A stretch of 64,000 nt of DNA from Methylobacterium sp. Leaf123 (GCF_001423405.1 NZ_LMNS01000038.1:283118-347117); one strand, 5' to 3'. Positions 26,461 to 35,985 are shown, counted from the first letter of the stretch. Made by a program: numbers and translations. Notes: generated by a model not told the origin, from the sequence alone.

Positions 26461-27645
26461 ATGGCAGCCAGTGAAGATATCGTCATTGTCGGTGCGGCGC
26501 GTACGCCGGTCGGCTCGTTCGCCGGCGCCTTCGGTTCCGTGCCGGCCCACGAACTCGGCGCCACGGCGATCAAGGCCGCCCTGGAGCGCGCAGGCGTTTC
26601 GCCGGACGACGTGGACGAGGTGATCTTCGGCCAGGTGCTCACCGCTGCCGCCGGGCAGAACCCGGCCCGCCAGGCCGCCATCGCCGCCGGCATCCCCGAG
26701 AAGGCGACCGCGTGGGGCCTCAATCAGGTTTGCGGCTCGGGCCTGCGCACCGTCGCGGTCGGCATGCAGCAGATCGCCAACGGCGACGCCAAGGTGATCG
26801 TGGCCGGCGGCCAGGAATCGATGTCGCTGAGCCCGCACGCCCAGTACCTGCGCGGCGGCCAGAAGATGGGCGACCTCAAGCTCGTCGACACCATGATCAA
26901 GGACGGCCTGTGGGACGCCTTCAACGGCTACCACATGGGCCAGACCGCCGAGAACGTCGCCCAGGCCTTCCAGCTCACCCGCGAGCAGCAGGACCAGTTC
27001 GCGGTCCGCTCGCAGAACAAGGCCGAGGCCGCCCGCAAGGAAGGCCGCTTCAAGGAAGAGATCGTCCCCGTCACCGTGAAGGGCCGCAAGGGCGACACGA
27101 TCGTCGACACCGACGAGTACATCCGTGACGGCGCCACCGTCGAGGCGATGGCCAAGCTCAAGCCCGCCTTCGCCAAGGACGGCACCGTGACCGCGGCCAA
27201 CGCCTCGGGCCTCAACGACGGCGCCGCCGCGCTCGTGCTGATGTCGGCCTCCGAGGCCGAGCGCCGGGGCATCACGCCGCTTGCGCGGATCGTCTCCTGG
27301 GCGACCGCGGGCGTCGATCCCAAGGTGATGGGCACGGGCCCGATCCCGGCCTCGCGCAAGGCTCTCGAGAAGGCCGGCTGGAAGCCCTCCGACCTCGACC
27401 TGATCGAGGCGAACGAGGCCTTCGCAGCCCAGGCTCTGGCCGTGAACAAGGATATGGGCTGGGACGACGAGAAGGTGAACGTCAATGGCGGCGCCATCGC
27501 CATCGGCCACCCGATCGGAGCCTCCGGCGCCCGCGTCCTCATCACCCTGCTGCACGAGCTGAAGCGCCGCGACGCCAAGAAGGGCCTCGCCACGCTCTGC
27601 ATCGGCGGCGGCATGGGTGTCGCCATGTGTGTCGAGCGGGTCTGA
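26461..27645 (+). CDS. phaA: Acetyl-CoA acetyltransferase (beta-ketothiolase)
   Basis: A 394-residue thiolase. The catalytic residues are all in place: Cys91 in NQVCGSGLR, His350 in GHPIGASGA and Cys380 in LCIGGGMG. It condenses two acetyl-CoA to acetoacetyl-CoA, used for polyhydroxybutyrate and, in methylotrophs, for the ethylmalonyl-CoA pathway. GAGGAGAA lies 8 bases before the ATG. phaB follows 259 bases downstream on the same strand. Confidence 0.97.
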   Translation: MAASEDIVIVGAARTPVGSFAGAFGSVPAHELGATAIKAALERAGVSPDDVDEVIFGQVLTAAAGQNPARQAAIAAGIPEKATAWGLNQVCGSGLRTVAVGMQQIANGDAKVIVAGGQESMSLSPHAQYLRGGQKMGDLKLVDTMIKDGLWDAFNGYHMGQTAENVAQAFQLTREQQDQFAVRSQNKAEAARKEGRFKEEIVPVTVKGRKGDTIVDTDEYIRDGATVEAMAKLKPAFAKDGTVTAANASGLNDGAAALVLMSASEAERRGITPLARIVSWATAGVDPKVMGTGPIPASRKALEKAGWKPSDLDLIEANEAFAAQALAVNKDMGWDDEKVNVNGGAIAIGHPIGASGARVLITLLHELKRRDAKKGLATLCIGGGMGVAMCVERV

Positions 27646-27660
27646 GCGATCGGCTCCAGG

Positions 27661-27729
27661 GGAGGGCGCTCGGCGCCCTCCCCACACCAAACCTCAAGCT
27701 GAATTTGACGAAACCAGCTTGAGGGTTTG
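27661..27729 (+). terminator. Hairpins after phaA
   Basis: Two inverted repeats: a 9-base perfect stem (GGAGGGCGC-tcg-GCGCCCTCC, 27661-27681) and a longer one with arms CAAACCTCAAGCTG (27688-27701) and CAGCTTGAGGGTTTG (27715-27729). No strong T-run follows, so they may end or only stabilise the phaA message. Confidence 0.6.
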
Positions 27730-27904
27730 TGAAATTTAAATGCGATGCGGGCTCGCGGTCGCCCGGATAAACAGGCGGGGATGACGCGCGGCGCCCCGCT
27801 CCTGCGAAGGCGGTGACAGGATCCTTGCCATGTCCGCCGCACGCCTAGCAGGTGTTTCGCGAACCGGCTTAACAACAACCCGATACGGGATCACGGAGGA
27901 AACT

Positions 27905-28633
27905 ATGGCTCAGGAACGCGTCGCCCTCGTCACGGGCGGAACGCGCGGCATCGGCGCCGCGATCTCGAAGCGCCTGAAGGATAAGGGCTACAAGGTCGCC
28001 GCCAATTACGGCGGCAACGACGAGGCGGCCAACGCCTTCAAGGCCGAGACCGGCATCCCGGTGTTCAAGTTCGACGTCGGCGATCTCGCGAGCTGCGAGG
28101 CCGGCATCAAGGCGATCGAAGCCGAACTCGGCCCGATCGACGTCCTGGTGAACAACGCCGGCATCACCCGCGACGGCGCCTTCCACAAGATGACCTTCGA
28201 GAAGTGGCAGGCGGTGATCCGCACCAACCTCGACTCGATGTTCACCTGCACCCGTCCGCTGATCGAGGGAATGCGCTCGCGCAACTTCGGCCGCATCATC
28301 ATCATCTCGTCGATCAACGGCCAGAAGGGCCAGGCCGGCCAGACCAACTACTCGGCGGCCAAGGCCGGCGTGATCGGCTTCGCCAAAGCGCTGGCGCAGG
28401 AGAGCGCCTCGAAGGGCGTCACCGTGAACGTCGTGGCCCCCGGCTACATCGCCACCGAGATGGTGATGGCGGTGCCGGAAGACATCCGTAACAAGATCAT
28501 CTCGACGATCCCGACCGGCCGCCTCGGCGAAGCCGACGAGATCGCCCATGCGGTCGAGTACCTCGCCAGCGACGAGGCCGGCTTCGTCAACGGCTCGACG
28601 CTGACGATCAACGGCGGCCAGCACTTCGTCTGA
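27905..28633 (+). CDS. phaB: Acetoacetyl-CoA reductase
   Basis: A 242-residue short-chain dehydrogenase. The nucleotide motif TGGTRGIG is at residues 10-17, NNAGITRDGAFHKM follows, and the catalytic Ser-Tyr-Lys are in SSINGQKGQAGQTNYSAAK. It reduces acetoacetyl-CoA to (R)-3-hydroxybutyryl-CoA with NADPH, the second PHB step. GGAGGAAACT is an excellent ribosome site. The PHB synthase gene phaC is not in this window. Confidence 0.97.
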   Translation: MAQERVALVTGGTRGIGAAISKRLKDKGYKVAANYGGNDEAANAFKAETGIPVFKFDVGDLASCEAGIKAIEAELGPIDVLVNNAGITRDGAFHKMTFEKWQAVIRTNLDSMFTCTRPLIEGMRSRNFGRIIIISSINGQKGQAGQTNYSAAKAGVIGFAKALAQESASKGVTVNVVAPGYIATEMVMAVPEDIRNKIISTIPTGRLGEADEIAHAVEYLASDEAGFVNGSTLTINGGQHFV

Positions 28634-28661
28634 TCGACTCCTTTTCGCCAAGCCTTTCGGA

Positions 28662-28692
28662 GGCCGCCGGTCCGCTCGACGGGCCGGCGGCC
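28662..28692 (+). terminator. Hairpin after phaB
   Basis: Arms GGCCGCCGG and CCGGCGGCC with further pairing inside form a stable stem 28 bases after the phaB stop. The downstream tract is only weakly T-rich (TTCGCCGTTTCG). Confidence 0.6.
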
Positions 28693-28808
28693 TTCGCCGT
28701 TTCGCGGCAGGCATGCTCGCTTGCCCGGACAAAATACTTTATGCCGCCCTCCGAACATCCCCCGATGGCTCTCTCGATGAACCGGCTGTGCTGCGCCTTG
28801 CGCTGATC

Positions 28809-29762
28809 ATGCGGCGGAACCTGCCCCGGCTGGCCGGTTTCGCCACCATCCCGCTGATCCGAGCGGTGTTTCTGCTCGCGCGGATGCTCGGCACCGACCG
28901 GGCGAGTGCGGCCGGCGGCCGGCTCGTTCGCCTCATCGGCCCGTTCCTGCCCTCGCACCGCACGGCGATGGACAACCTCCGCGCGGCCTATCCGAAGGAG
29001 GACGAGCGGCGGCTGCGGGCGATCGCGCTGGAGGCGTGGGACAATCTCGGGCGCACGGGCGCCGAATACGCCCATCTCGACACCATCTTCGATCACGACC
29101 CGGAGAACCTCGCGACCCAGCGCATGGACGTGCGCGGGCTCGAGCAGTTCTTCGCGATCCGCGACGATGGTCAGCCGGGGCTGATCTTCTCGGCCCATCT
29201 CGCCAACTGGGAATTGCCCGCGATCTGCGCGGAGAAGTTCGGGCTCGAGACCACCGCCGTGTTCCGGCCGCCGAACAATCCGGCCGCCGCACAGCTCGTG
29301 CAGGAAGTCCGCCGTAAGACCATGGGGGGGCTTGCCGCCTCCGGCCCCGGCGCCGTCTTCGCGATGCAGGGCGTGGTGGAGCGGGGCGGCCATCTCGGCC
29401 AGCTCATCGACCAGCATTTCACCCGCGGTGTGGTGGTGACGTTCTTCGGCCGGCCGGTGCTGGTCAACCCGCTGCTCGGCAAGCTCGCCCGGCACCACGA
29501 TTGCCCGGTCCACGGCGCACGCGTGGTGCGCAAGGCGGGTGGGCGCTTCCTGCTCGAACTGACGCCGCCGCTCGACCTGCCCCGCGGCCCCGACGGGCAG
29601 ATCGAGGTTCAGGGCGCGATGCAGGCGATGACGAGCGTCATCGAGGGATGGGTGCGCGAGCATCCCGGCCAATGGCTGTGGATGCACCGCCGCTGGCGGC
29701 CCAACATGCTCCCGAAGGGCACCCTGCCCACGCCGCCCGCCGGAGAAGCGCCGCGCGCTTGA
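28809..29762 (+). CDS. Lipid A biosynthesis lauroyl/acyl acyltransferase (LpxL/HtrB family)
   Basis: A 317-residue acyltransferase with an N-terminal hydrophobic helix (RLAGFATIPLIRAVFLLARML) and the catalytic H-X4-E motif in FSAHLANWELP (about residue 130). Later family landmarks are QHFTRGVVVTFFGRPV and WLWMHRRWRPN at the C-terminus. It adds a secondary acyl chain to lipid A precursor at the inner membrane. ATG 28809 is chosen; an in-frame ATG at 28713 would add 32 residues with no family likeness. Confidence 0.88.
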   Translation: MRRNLPRLAGFATIPLIRAVFLLARMLGTDRASAAGGRLVRLIGPFLPSHRTAMDNLRAAYPKEDERRLRAIALEAWDNLGRTGAEYAHLDTIFDHDPENLATQRMDVRGLEQFFAIRDDGQPGLIFSAHLANWELPAICAEKFGLETTAVFRPPNNPAAAQLVQEVRRKTMGGLAASGPGAVFAMQGVVERGGHLGQLIDQHFTRGVVVTFFGRPVLVNPLLGKLARHHDCPVHGARVVRKAGGRFLLELTPPLDLPRGPDGQIEVQGAMQAMTSVIEGWVREHPGQWLWMHRRWRPNMLPKGTLPTPPAGEAPRA

Positions 29763-29789
29763 TCCGGGCGGACGACGCCTTGGCAAACC

Positions 29790-31049
29790 TCAGTCGGCCC
29801 ACTCGCCGCGGCGCATCACCGGCACCGCCTCGCCCGCGGCGGTGATCCCGTCCACGTCGATCTCGGCCGAGCCGATCATCCAGTCGATATGGATCAGGCT
29901 GCGATTGGCGCCGCGCTCGGCGAGATCCGCCTCGCTCAAGCCCTCGCCACCGTTGCGGAAGCATTTCGAATAGGCCTGCCCCAGCGCGATGTGGCTCGCG
30001 GCGTTCTCGTCGTAGAGCGTGTTGTAGAACAACAGGCCCGAGGCCGAGATCGCCGAGGAGGCGGGCACCAGAGCCACCTCGCCGAGGCGAGCGGCGCCCT
30101 CGTCGGTGTCGAGCACCTTGGCGAGCACGTCGCTGCCGGTGCGCGCGTTCGCCTCGACGATGCGCCCCTCGGAGAAGCGCACGCGGATGTCGTCGATCAG
30201 GGTGCCCTGGTAGGAGAGTGGCTTGGTGCTGGCGACGTACCCGTCCACCCGCGCCCGGTGGGGCGTGGTGAACACCTCCTCGGTCGGGATGTTGGCGTTG
30301 CAGACGATGCCGTTCTTGGCCGTCGTCGCGCCGCCGCACCATTCGTGATCGTCGGCGAGCCCCACGGTGAGGTCGGTGCCGGGGCCGCGGAAGCGCAGGG
30401 CGGAGAAGCGGTCACCGTTGAGCCGCTCGGTGCGGCGGGCGAGATCGCGGTTATGCGCGCCCCAGGCCGCGACGGGATCGGGTCCGTCGATGCGCGAGGC
30501 GGAAAACACCGCATCCCACAGGCGCGCGACCGCCTCGTCCTCGGGCAGGTCGGGGAAGACCGTGCGCGCCCAGGGCTTGGTCGCGGCCGAGACGATGGTC
30601 CAGTTGGTGGAGAAGCCGGCGATCAGTTCCAGCGCCGGCACGTAGGCCTGCGAGCGCGAACGGTTGGCGCGGGCGACCTTGGACGGGTCCTGACCCGCCA
30701 GCAGGGACGGGTCGTCGCCCGAGATCGCGAGCCGGGCCGCGCCGTTCCGGTAGGCATCCGCCATGCCGGCATAGAGCCAGCCGGCGGCGCGGTCGAACGC
30801 CTCATCCGGCGCGTGGGCGAAGCGCGCCAGCGTCGCGGCGTCGTCCGCGTAGAAGGTGGTGACCAGCGCGGCGCCGGCCTTGTAGGCCTGCTCGGTGATG
30901 GCGCGGGCCAGCGGCACCGCTTCGAGCGGCGCCGTCATCACCAGTTCCTGGCCCGCTTGCAGCCCGAGGCCGACCCGCACGGCGACTTCCGCCAGCCGGT
31001 CGAGGCGCTCGGTGAAGGGGAGGGCGGCCGTGCCCGGCGTCTGGCTCAT
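29790..31049 (-). CDS. M29-family aminopeptidase
   Basis: A 419-residue metallo-aminopeptidase of the thermophilic AmpS/AmpT family. The metal region is visible in CNANIPTEEVFTTPHRARVDG (about residues 250-270), LIDDIRVRFSEGRIVE, and near the end HIALGQAYSKCFRNGG and HIDWMIGSAEIDVDG. It removes N-terminal residues from peptides in the cytosol. Convergent with the acyltransferase gene, whose stop lies 27 bases away. Confidence 0.9.
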   Translation of the reverse strand: MSQTPGTAALPFTERLDRLAEVAVRVGLGLQAGQELVMTAPLEAVPLARAITEQAYKAGAALVTTFYADDAATLARFAHAPDEAFDRAAGWLYAGMADAYRNGAARLAISGDDPSLLAGQDPSKVARANRSRSQAYVPALELIAGFSTNWTIVSAATKPWARTVFPDLPEDEAVARLWDAVFSASRIDGPDPVAAWGAHNRDLARRTERLNGDRFSALRFRGPGTDLTVGLADDHEWCGGATTAKNGIVCNANIPTEEVFTTPHRARVDGYVASTKPLSYQGTLIDDIRVRFSEGRIVEANARTGSDVLAKVLDTDEGAARLGEVALVPASSAISASGLLFYNTLYDENAASHIALGQAYSKCFRNGGEGLSEADLAERGANRSLIHIDWMIGSAEIDVDGITAAGEAVPVMRRGEWAD

Positions 31050-31126
31050 GGAATGGGTTCTCCAGGCTGTCTCGCCGCGCGCCGTCTTCCCGGCCCGGAA
31101 CCGATCCCGTCAGACCGATCCGCGGC

Positions 31127-31423
31127 TCAGGCCGCGCGCGACCACGTGATGTCACCCAGATTTTCGCGGAAGGCAAAGCGCAGGAGGTGGTCGGAGACCA
31201 CATTCTCCAGCCGTGTCAGGCCGGCGGGGTCGGGGGTGGCCACCTGCATCACCAGGGCGTCGGGGCTCGCCTCGAAGGTGCAGATCCGGTCCTCGCCGAA
31301 CGGAACCCGGCCCTTGTCGCCGCTCTCCTCGACCGGGAACTTGTGGCTCCAATGGCGGCAGAGCTGCTTGAGGTAGCGGCTGGCTTCCGCGGTCGGCACC
31401 CGGGCCTGTGAGATGGGCATCAA
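31127..31423 (-). CDS. DUF2218 protein
   Basis: A 98-residue protein of the DUF2218 family: ATAEASRYLKQLCRHWSHKFPVE-like start and ENVVSDHLLRFAFRENLGDITW at the end. Family members are small cytosolic proteins, sometimes near siderophore or iron genes; function unknown. It begins MMPISQ, so either Met may be used. It lies 77 bases upstream of the aminopeptidase gene on the same strand. Confidence 0.8.
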   Translation of the reverse strand: MMPISQARVPTAEASRYLKQLCRHWSHKFPVEESGDKGRVPFGEDRICTFEASPDALVMQVATPDPAGLTRLENVVSDHLLRFAFRENLGDITWSRAA

Positions 31424-31797
31424 TGGTCTCCTTCAAAGTCGGTGCGGACGGGACGGCTCGGGACGCGGCCCGCAGGATGCGAGCCGGATGACGCGTCCCA
31501 TCGCCCGCCGCTGCAGCGCGTCACCTTCGGGGAAAAGTGCACCGCACTGCGGTATGTGGGACGAGGGCCTAAAATCGTCATGCGACGAAACCGAGGCGGA
31601 TCGCGTCGCCACCGGTTCCGGTAGAGGGCGATTGTCGGGGCGCAAGGGTTAACGATCTCATCATCCGGGCATCATTCCGGTTGCGCGCAAGGCTGATTCC
31701 CGGCCCTGTGACCCGGATCATGCAGCCATCTTGTGCGTTGCACAACAACCCGCCGACGCCACCGCGCGTTCCCGCGTGCGCCCCGTCACACCCGCTT
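31424..31797. other. Gene-free interval
   Basis: 374 bases between the DUF2218 start and the end of the FAD oxidase gene. It contains a small palindrome (TTGTGCGTTGCACAA) but no gene-like frame. It likely carries the DUF2218 promoter. Confidence 0.4.
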
Positions 31798-33249
31798 TCA
31801 GACTGGGAGGGCCGGCGGCGGATCGTCCGAGAGCGCCACCACCTTGCCCGGATTGAGCCCGTCCTGCGGGTCGAGGGCAGCCTTCAACCGCCGCATCAGA
31901 TCGAGGCCGACGGGGTCGGCGGTGCGGGCGAGTTCGTCACGCTTGATCAGGCCGATGCCGTGCTCGGCGGCGATCGATCCGTCCATGCGCTCGACGATGC
32001 CGTGGACGATGGCGTTGAAGCGGCCCCACTGGCTCAGGAACTCCGCCTTCTCCATGCCGACCGGCTGGGTCAGGTTGAAGTGGATGTTGCCGTCGCCGAA
32101 ATGCCCGAACGGGCAGGGGCGCAGGCCCGGCATCGCCGCCTCGCAGGCGGCACTTGCCTCGTCCAGAAAGTCGGCGAGGCGCGAGAGCGGCAGCGAGACG
32201 TCGTGCTTGATCGAGCCGCCCTCCGCTTTCTGCACCTCGGGCAGCACCTCGCGCAGGCGCCACAGGGCGGCGTCCTGGGCCGCGCTGCCGCCGATTACCG
32301 CATCCTCCACCAATCCCGCCTCCATCGCCTCGGCGAGCAAGGCTTCCATCTTGGCGCGGGTGTCGGAGCCGGGCCGGGGTGAGGACAGCTCCACCAGGGC
32401 GTAGGCAGCATGGGAGCCGGAGAGCGGCGGGCGCACATCAATCCCGTGTCGCAGCACCATCTCCAGGCCGAAGCGGGGGATGTACTCGAAGGCCGTCAGC
32501 CCCCGGTCGGCACCGGCCCGGAGCCGCGCGAAGAGGGCGAGCGCCGCCTGCGCCGAGGCGAGGCCAACGAAGCCGACGCAGGTCGAGAGGGGCTTGGGGT
32601 ACAGCTTCAGGGTCGCCGCGGTGATGATGCCGAGCGTGCCCTCCGAGCCGACGAAGAGGTGCTTGAGGTCGTAGCCGGCGTTGTTCTTGCGCAGCGCCTT
32701 GAGCCCGTTCCAGATCCGTCCATCGGCGAGCACCACTTCGAGCCCGAGCACGAGGTCGCGGGCATTGCCGTAGGCCAGTACCGCCAGACCCCCGGCATTG
32801 GTGGCGAGGCCGCCGCCGATCCGCGCCGTGCCCTCCGCCGCCCAGGAGAGCGGGAACAGCATCCCCGCCGCGTCGGCGGCGGCCTGCACGTCGGCGAGGA
32901 TCATGCCGGCCTCCACCGTCATGCTGGCACCAAGGGGATCGATCGCCCGCAGCCGGTCGAGGCGATTGAGGGACAGCACGATCCCGCCGAAGGGCACGCC
33001 GCCGCCGACAAGCCCGGTATTGCCGCCCTGCGCCACCACCGGCACCCGCGCCTCGGCGCAGGCGCGCACCGTAAAGGCGACCTCCTCGGTCGTGCCCGGC
33101 GCCACGACGGCGAGCGCATGGCCGCGATAGAGCCCGCGCGACTCGACGAGATGCGGCGCGAGATCGGCCGGATCGGTGCGCACGTGCCGAAGGCCGAGCC
33201 GCTCGGAGAGCGTGGCGAGAAGGCGATCGTGGGAGAGGGGAGCGGTCAT
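31798..33249 (-). CDS. GlcD/D2HGDH-type FAD-linked oxidase
   Basis: A 483-residue flavoprotein. The PCMH FAD-binding domain covers about residues 40-220 (VVAQGGNTGLVGGGVPF, NAGGLAVLAYGNARDLVLGLEVVLADG, KNNAGYDLKHLFVGSEGTLGIIT). The C-terminal FAD-oxidase domain has the metal/substrate motif FGHFGDGNIHFN and AEHGIGLIKR. Such enzymes oxidise D-2-hydroxyacids (D-lactate, D-2-hydroxyglutarate, glycolate) to 2-oxoacids. Substrate cannot be told from sequence. Confidence 0.9.
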   Translation of the reverse strand: MTAPLSHDRLLATLSERLGLRHVRTDPADLAPHLVESRGLYRGHALAVVAPGTTEEVAFTVRACAEARVPVVAQGGNTGLVGGGVPFGGIVLSLNRLDRLRAIDPLGASMTVEAGMILADVQAAADAAGMLFPLSWAAEGTARIGGGLATNAGGLAVLAYGNARDLVLGLEVVLADGRIWNGLKALRKNNAGYDLKHLFVGSEGTLGIITAATLKLYPKPLSTCVGFVGLASAQAALALFARLRAGADRGLTAFEYIPRFGLEMVLRHGIDVRPPLSGSHAAYALVELSSPRPGSDTRAKMEALLAEAMEAGLVEDAVIGGSAAQDAALWRLREVLPEVQKAEGGSIKHDVSLPLSRLADFLDEASAACEAAMPGLRPCPFGHFGDGNIHFNLTQPVGMEKAEFLSQWGRFNAIVHGIVERMDGSIAAEHGIGLIKRDELARTADPVGLDLMRRLKAALDPQDGLNPGKVVALSDDPPPALPV

Positions 33250-33456
33250 CGAGGGAGGGCTGAGGCGGGACGCACGACGGCGGCGTCCGGCTCAAATAGG
33301 CCGGGGGAACGGCATTTGCACCGAGGGGCGCGGATGCGGGGAAAGGCATGCGGGAAAATGGCACGCACCGGGCGCTGGCGGGTTTTCCTTCCGCAGCGGA
33401 TCGCCGCCCGATCCGACCGTGTTTTCCGTCCCACCGAAGACGAGGCTTGAGGCGCC

Positions 33457-34152
33457 ATGCTGTCCGTGATCCCGAACCCGCCGCGCACGGCGCTGCCGAT
33501 CCATGGCAGTTCCGACCTGTTTCCGGTGCGCCGGGTCTATTGCGTGGGCCGCAACTACCGGGCCCATGCCCGCGAGATGGGCGCCGACGAGCGCGACCCG
33601 CCCTTCTTCTTCCTCAAGCCCGCCGACACGCTCCAGATCGTGCCGGAGGGCGCGACGATCGAGCATCCCTATCCGCCGCGCACCGAAAACTACCATTTCG
33701 AGGTGGAGCTGGTGGCGGCCCTCGGCCGGGGCGGGCGCGACATCCCGGTGGAGACCGCCGGCACCCATGTCTACGGCTACGCCGTCGGCCTCGACATGAC
33801 CCGCCGCGACCTTCAGGACGAGGCCAAGCGGCAGGCGCGACCATGGGAGCTCGGCAAGGCGGCGGATTTCTCCGCCCCCATCGGCGCCCTGCGGCCGGCG
33901 GGCGTCATCGGTCATCCGCGCTCGGGCGCGATCACCCTGGACGTGGATGGCGCCGAGCGCCAGCGGGGCGACCTCTCCGAGATGATCTGGTCGGTGCCGG
34001 AGCAGGTCGCGCTGCTCTCCACCTATTTCGAGCTGCATCCCGGCGACCTGATCCTCACCGGCACGCCCGCGGGCGTCGGGGCGGTGCAACGCGGCCAGAC
34101 CATGCGCGCGCGGATCGAGGGCGTGGGAGCGATCGCGCTCAAGGTCGTGTGA
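33457..34152 (+). CDS. Fumarylacetoacetate hydrolase family protein
   Basis: A 231-residue FAH-fold enzyme: YCVGRNYRAHAREMG at about residue 28, FFFLKPADTL, the metal motif YHFEVELVAALG (Glu-x-Glu), GYAVGLDMTRRDLQ and LILTGTPAGVG near the end. Members cut C-C bonds in acylpyruvates or isomerise/decarboxylate oxo-acids, with Mg2+. AGGCGCC gives a weak ribosome site. The NUDIX gene follows 48 bases later, possibly in one transcript. Confidence 0.9.
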   Translation: MLSVIPNPPRTALPIHGSSDLFPVRRVYCVGRNYRAHAREMGADERDPPFFFLKPADTLQIVPEGATIEHPYPPRTENYHFEVELVAALGRGGRDIPVETAGTHVYGYAVGLDMTRRDLQDEAKRQARPWELGKAADFSAPIGALRPAGVIGHPRSGAITLDVDGAERQRGDLSEMIWSVPEQVALLSTYFELHPGDLILTGTPAGVGAVQRGQTMRARIEGVGAIALKVV

Positions 34153-34200
34153 GCGCGCCGGGGCGCGACGAGCACGATGCCGCCGTCTAGAAGAGCCGGC

Positions 34201-34677
34201 ATGATCCTCAATCTCGACCGCCCCTGGCTTCACCGCTTGTCCCTGCGGGTCGCGCTTATGACCCGCGGCATGACGCTGGGCGTGCGCGGCGTCGCCATCG
34301 ACGGGCAGGGGCGGGTCTGCCTCGTGCGCCATACCTATGTCGGCGGCTGGCACCTGCCGGGGGGCGGGATCGATCCGGGCGAGAGCGGCCCCGCTGCGAT
34401 GGCCCGCGAGTTCCGCGAGGAGGCCGAGATCGTGGTGACGCCCGACGGCAGCATGCGGCTGCACGGCTTCTTCCTGAACCCCGGCGCACAGCGCCGCGAC
34501 CACATCGCCGTCTACATCGTCCCGGCTTTCACGGTGACGGGCCCGAAACGGCCCGACCGCGAGATCGCCGAGGCCGGCTTTTTCCCCCTCGACGCCCTGC
34601 CGGCCGACACCACCCGCGCCACCCGCGCCCGCCTCAACGAGATCCGCGGCGGCCAGCCACCGGCCGAGCTTTGGTGA
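34201..34677 (+). CDS. NUDIX hydrolase
   Basis: A 158-residue NUDIX protein. The NUDIX box is GGGIDPGESGPAAMAREFREEAEI (residues about 57-80; quoted here in short as GGGIDPGESG...REFREEAEI): the metal-binding REFREE core is intact while the last Gly of the consensus is Glu. It hydrolyses a nucleoside diphosphate linked to another group. A second start 8 codons upstream is less likely. Confidence 0.88.
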   Translation: MILNLDRPWLHRLSLRVALMTRGMTLGVRGVAIDGQGRVCLVRHTYVGGWHLPGGGIDPGESGPAAMAREFREEAEIVVTPDGSMRLHGFFLNPGAQRRDHIAVYIVPAFTVTGPKRPDREIAEAGFFPLDALPADTTRATRARLNEIRGGQPPAELW

Positions 34678-34781
34678 GCCGCGCAAAAAAATCGACCTTG
34701 GCGCTTGCATCCCCGGCCGGGATAGTGTTTACCAGCGCCACCGACGGACGCGCCCACGGCGCCGGACGGACGGACAAGAGA

Positions 34782-34856
34782 GCGGGTGTAGCTCAGGGGT
34801 AGAGCACAACCTTGCCAAGGTTGGGGTCGAGGGTTCGAATCCCTTCGCCCGCTCCA
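34782..34856 (+). tRNA. tRNA-Gly (anticodon GCC)
   Basis: A 75-base cloverleaf including an encoded CCA: acceptor arm GCGGGTG with CGCCCGC, D-arm GCTC...GAGC, anticodon arm CAACC-TTGCCAA-GGTTG with GCC at 34814-34816, and T-arm GAGGG-TTCGAAT-CCCTT. It is the left boundary of the accessory region. Confidence 0.97.
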
Positions 34857-35484
34857 GTTTCCCAACCATTCCAAGCCCTTAGGGCTATTTAGTGGCAGCC
34901 AGGCCGCGCACTAGATATGTTGAGGCCTCACCGAGGCCTCACGTTTCTGCATGTGGAAACGACGGCCAGAAGGTATCAGCCTAGCACCGCGATCCTTCGC
35001 CTCGGCATCTTTGGAAGCGTTGTGACGCTTTGAGCGGCACCGGTTTCCGAATGAGTTGATTCGCTCCAAAGATCATTTCTGTTCCTTGAGTCCTTCGCCA
35101 GGAAGGAATGAGCCGCCGCGTATCTTCCCACATAGTTGCCCCCGGCAGGCCGGACTTCCGCGGATGCCGCATGCCGTCGGGTCCACGTCGGATATGATCG
35201 AAGAGGCTGGCGACAATTTCGACCGACCTGATCGCGCTGACTGATCTGCTCCGGCTGCGGAAGTCGGTTCCAGGCGCGTCCTCTGGAGACAATCGGCGGC
35301 AAGTAGCCCTTCGGTGAGGCCCGCTTCAGCGCAGCAATTGCCGTTCGCAGGATCATGCGTATCGAGGTCACGATCTCGCCCCCCCCATCCTTCGGTACTC
35401 GACCGCAGCGATCCGTGAAGTGTGATGCTCTCGTGCATGGCGCTGCCCTGCAGGAAGCAATACCGCAACTTGAGCGGCAGCGAT
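34857..35484. other. Decayed DNA right of the tRNA
   Basis: About 630 bases with no intact gene. A tandem direct repeat GAGGCCTCAC occurs at 34922-34931 and 34933-34942. A hairpin-like GCCCTTAGGGC lies at about 34877. Long open frames on the minus strand show no family likeness and look like remnants beyond the ATPase fragment. Confidence 0.5.
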
Positions 35485-35985
35485 TCCCGGTTATCGCCTC
35501 GTCCTCGGCCTTGGAGCGACGAAGCTCCGGCTGAGTGTATTCGAGGCACACGACCGCTGGGCGCTCGCCATCAGGCATCTGCATGCAGATTGAGGAAATG
35601 AGGCCAGGATTGTCCGCCACGAAGTTTAGCGGCGCCGGCATCAGTTGGAACGGCACCGGGGCGGTATTGCCGTCGAGATGGCGCTGCTTGCACACCTCGG
35701 CCTGCGCCTCGAATCCGCTCAGCCCCTCGAGCGCGCAGTGGACTACGGGCCCGGCCTGCACTCGCCGGCCCTGGTCGATCCAGCCGAGTGCGACGTGCAT
35801 CAGCAGGTCGAGACGAGGAAGCTCTTGCCGCACTTCGGCGCCCCCCAGAACTCAGCCAGCCCGAGGATTGGCAGCAAGGACTTTACGAGGAACCGCGGCA
35901 CCGTAGAGAGCCGGATCCGGTCAAAGGGCACGAGCCGGAACCGGTCGGCGGGCGTGCTCGGATCGCCGGCGGAGCGGCCGCGGGC
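35485..35985 (-). pseudogene. Frameshifted RepA/AAA_25-type ATPase remnant
   Basis: Read on the minus strand, the sequence encodes RFRLVPFDRIRL..., then a Walker A LAEFWGAPKCGKSFLV, then after a one-base deletion near 35811-35816 continues DLLMHVALGW..GRRVQAGPVVHCALEG. Further on, PVPFQLMPAPLNFVADNP and PAVVCL are followed by two more one-base indels within LDTLSRS..GSKAEDEA. This is the pattern of RepA-like AAA_25 helicase/ATPases of phages and plasmids. At least three frameshifts and no start codon show it is dead. Confidence 0.7.

Noticed and set aside
34922..34942. Two GAGGCCTCAC repeats as a CRISPR start
   Set aside because: Only two units with a single base between, no spacers and no cas genes.
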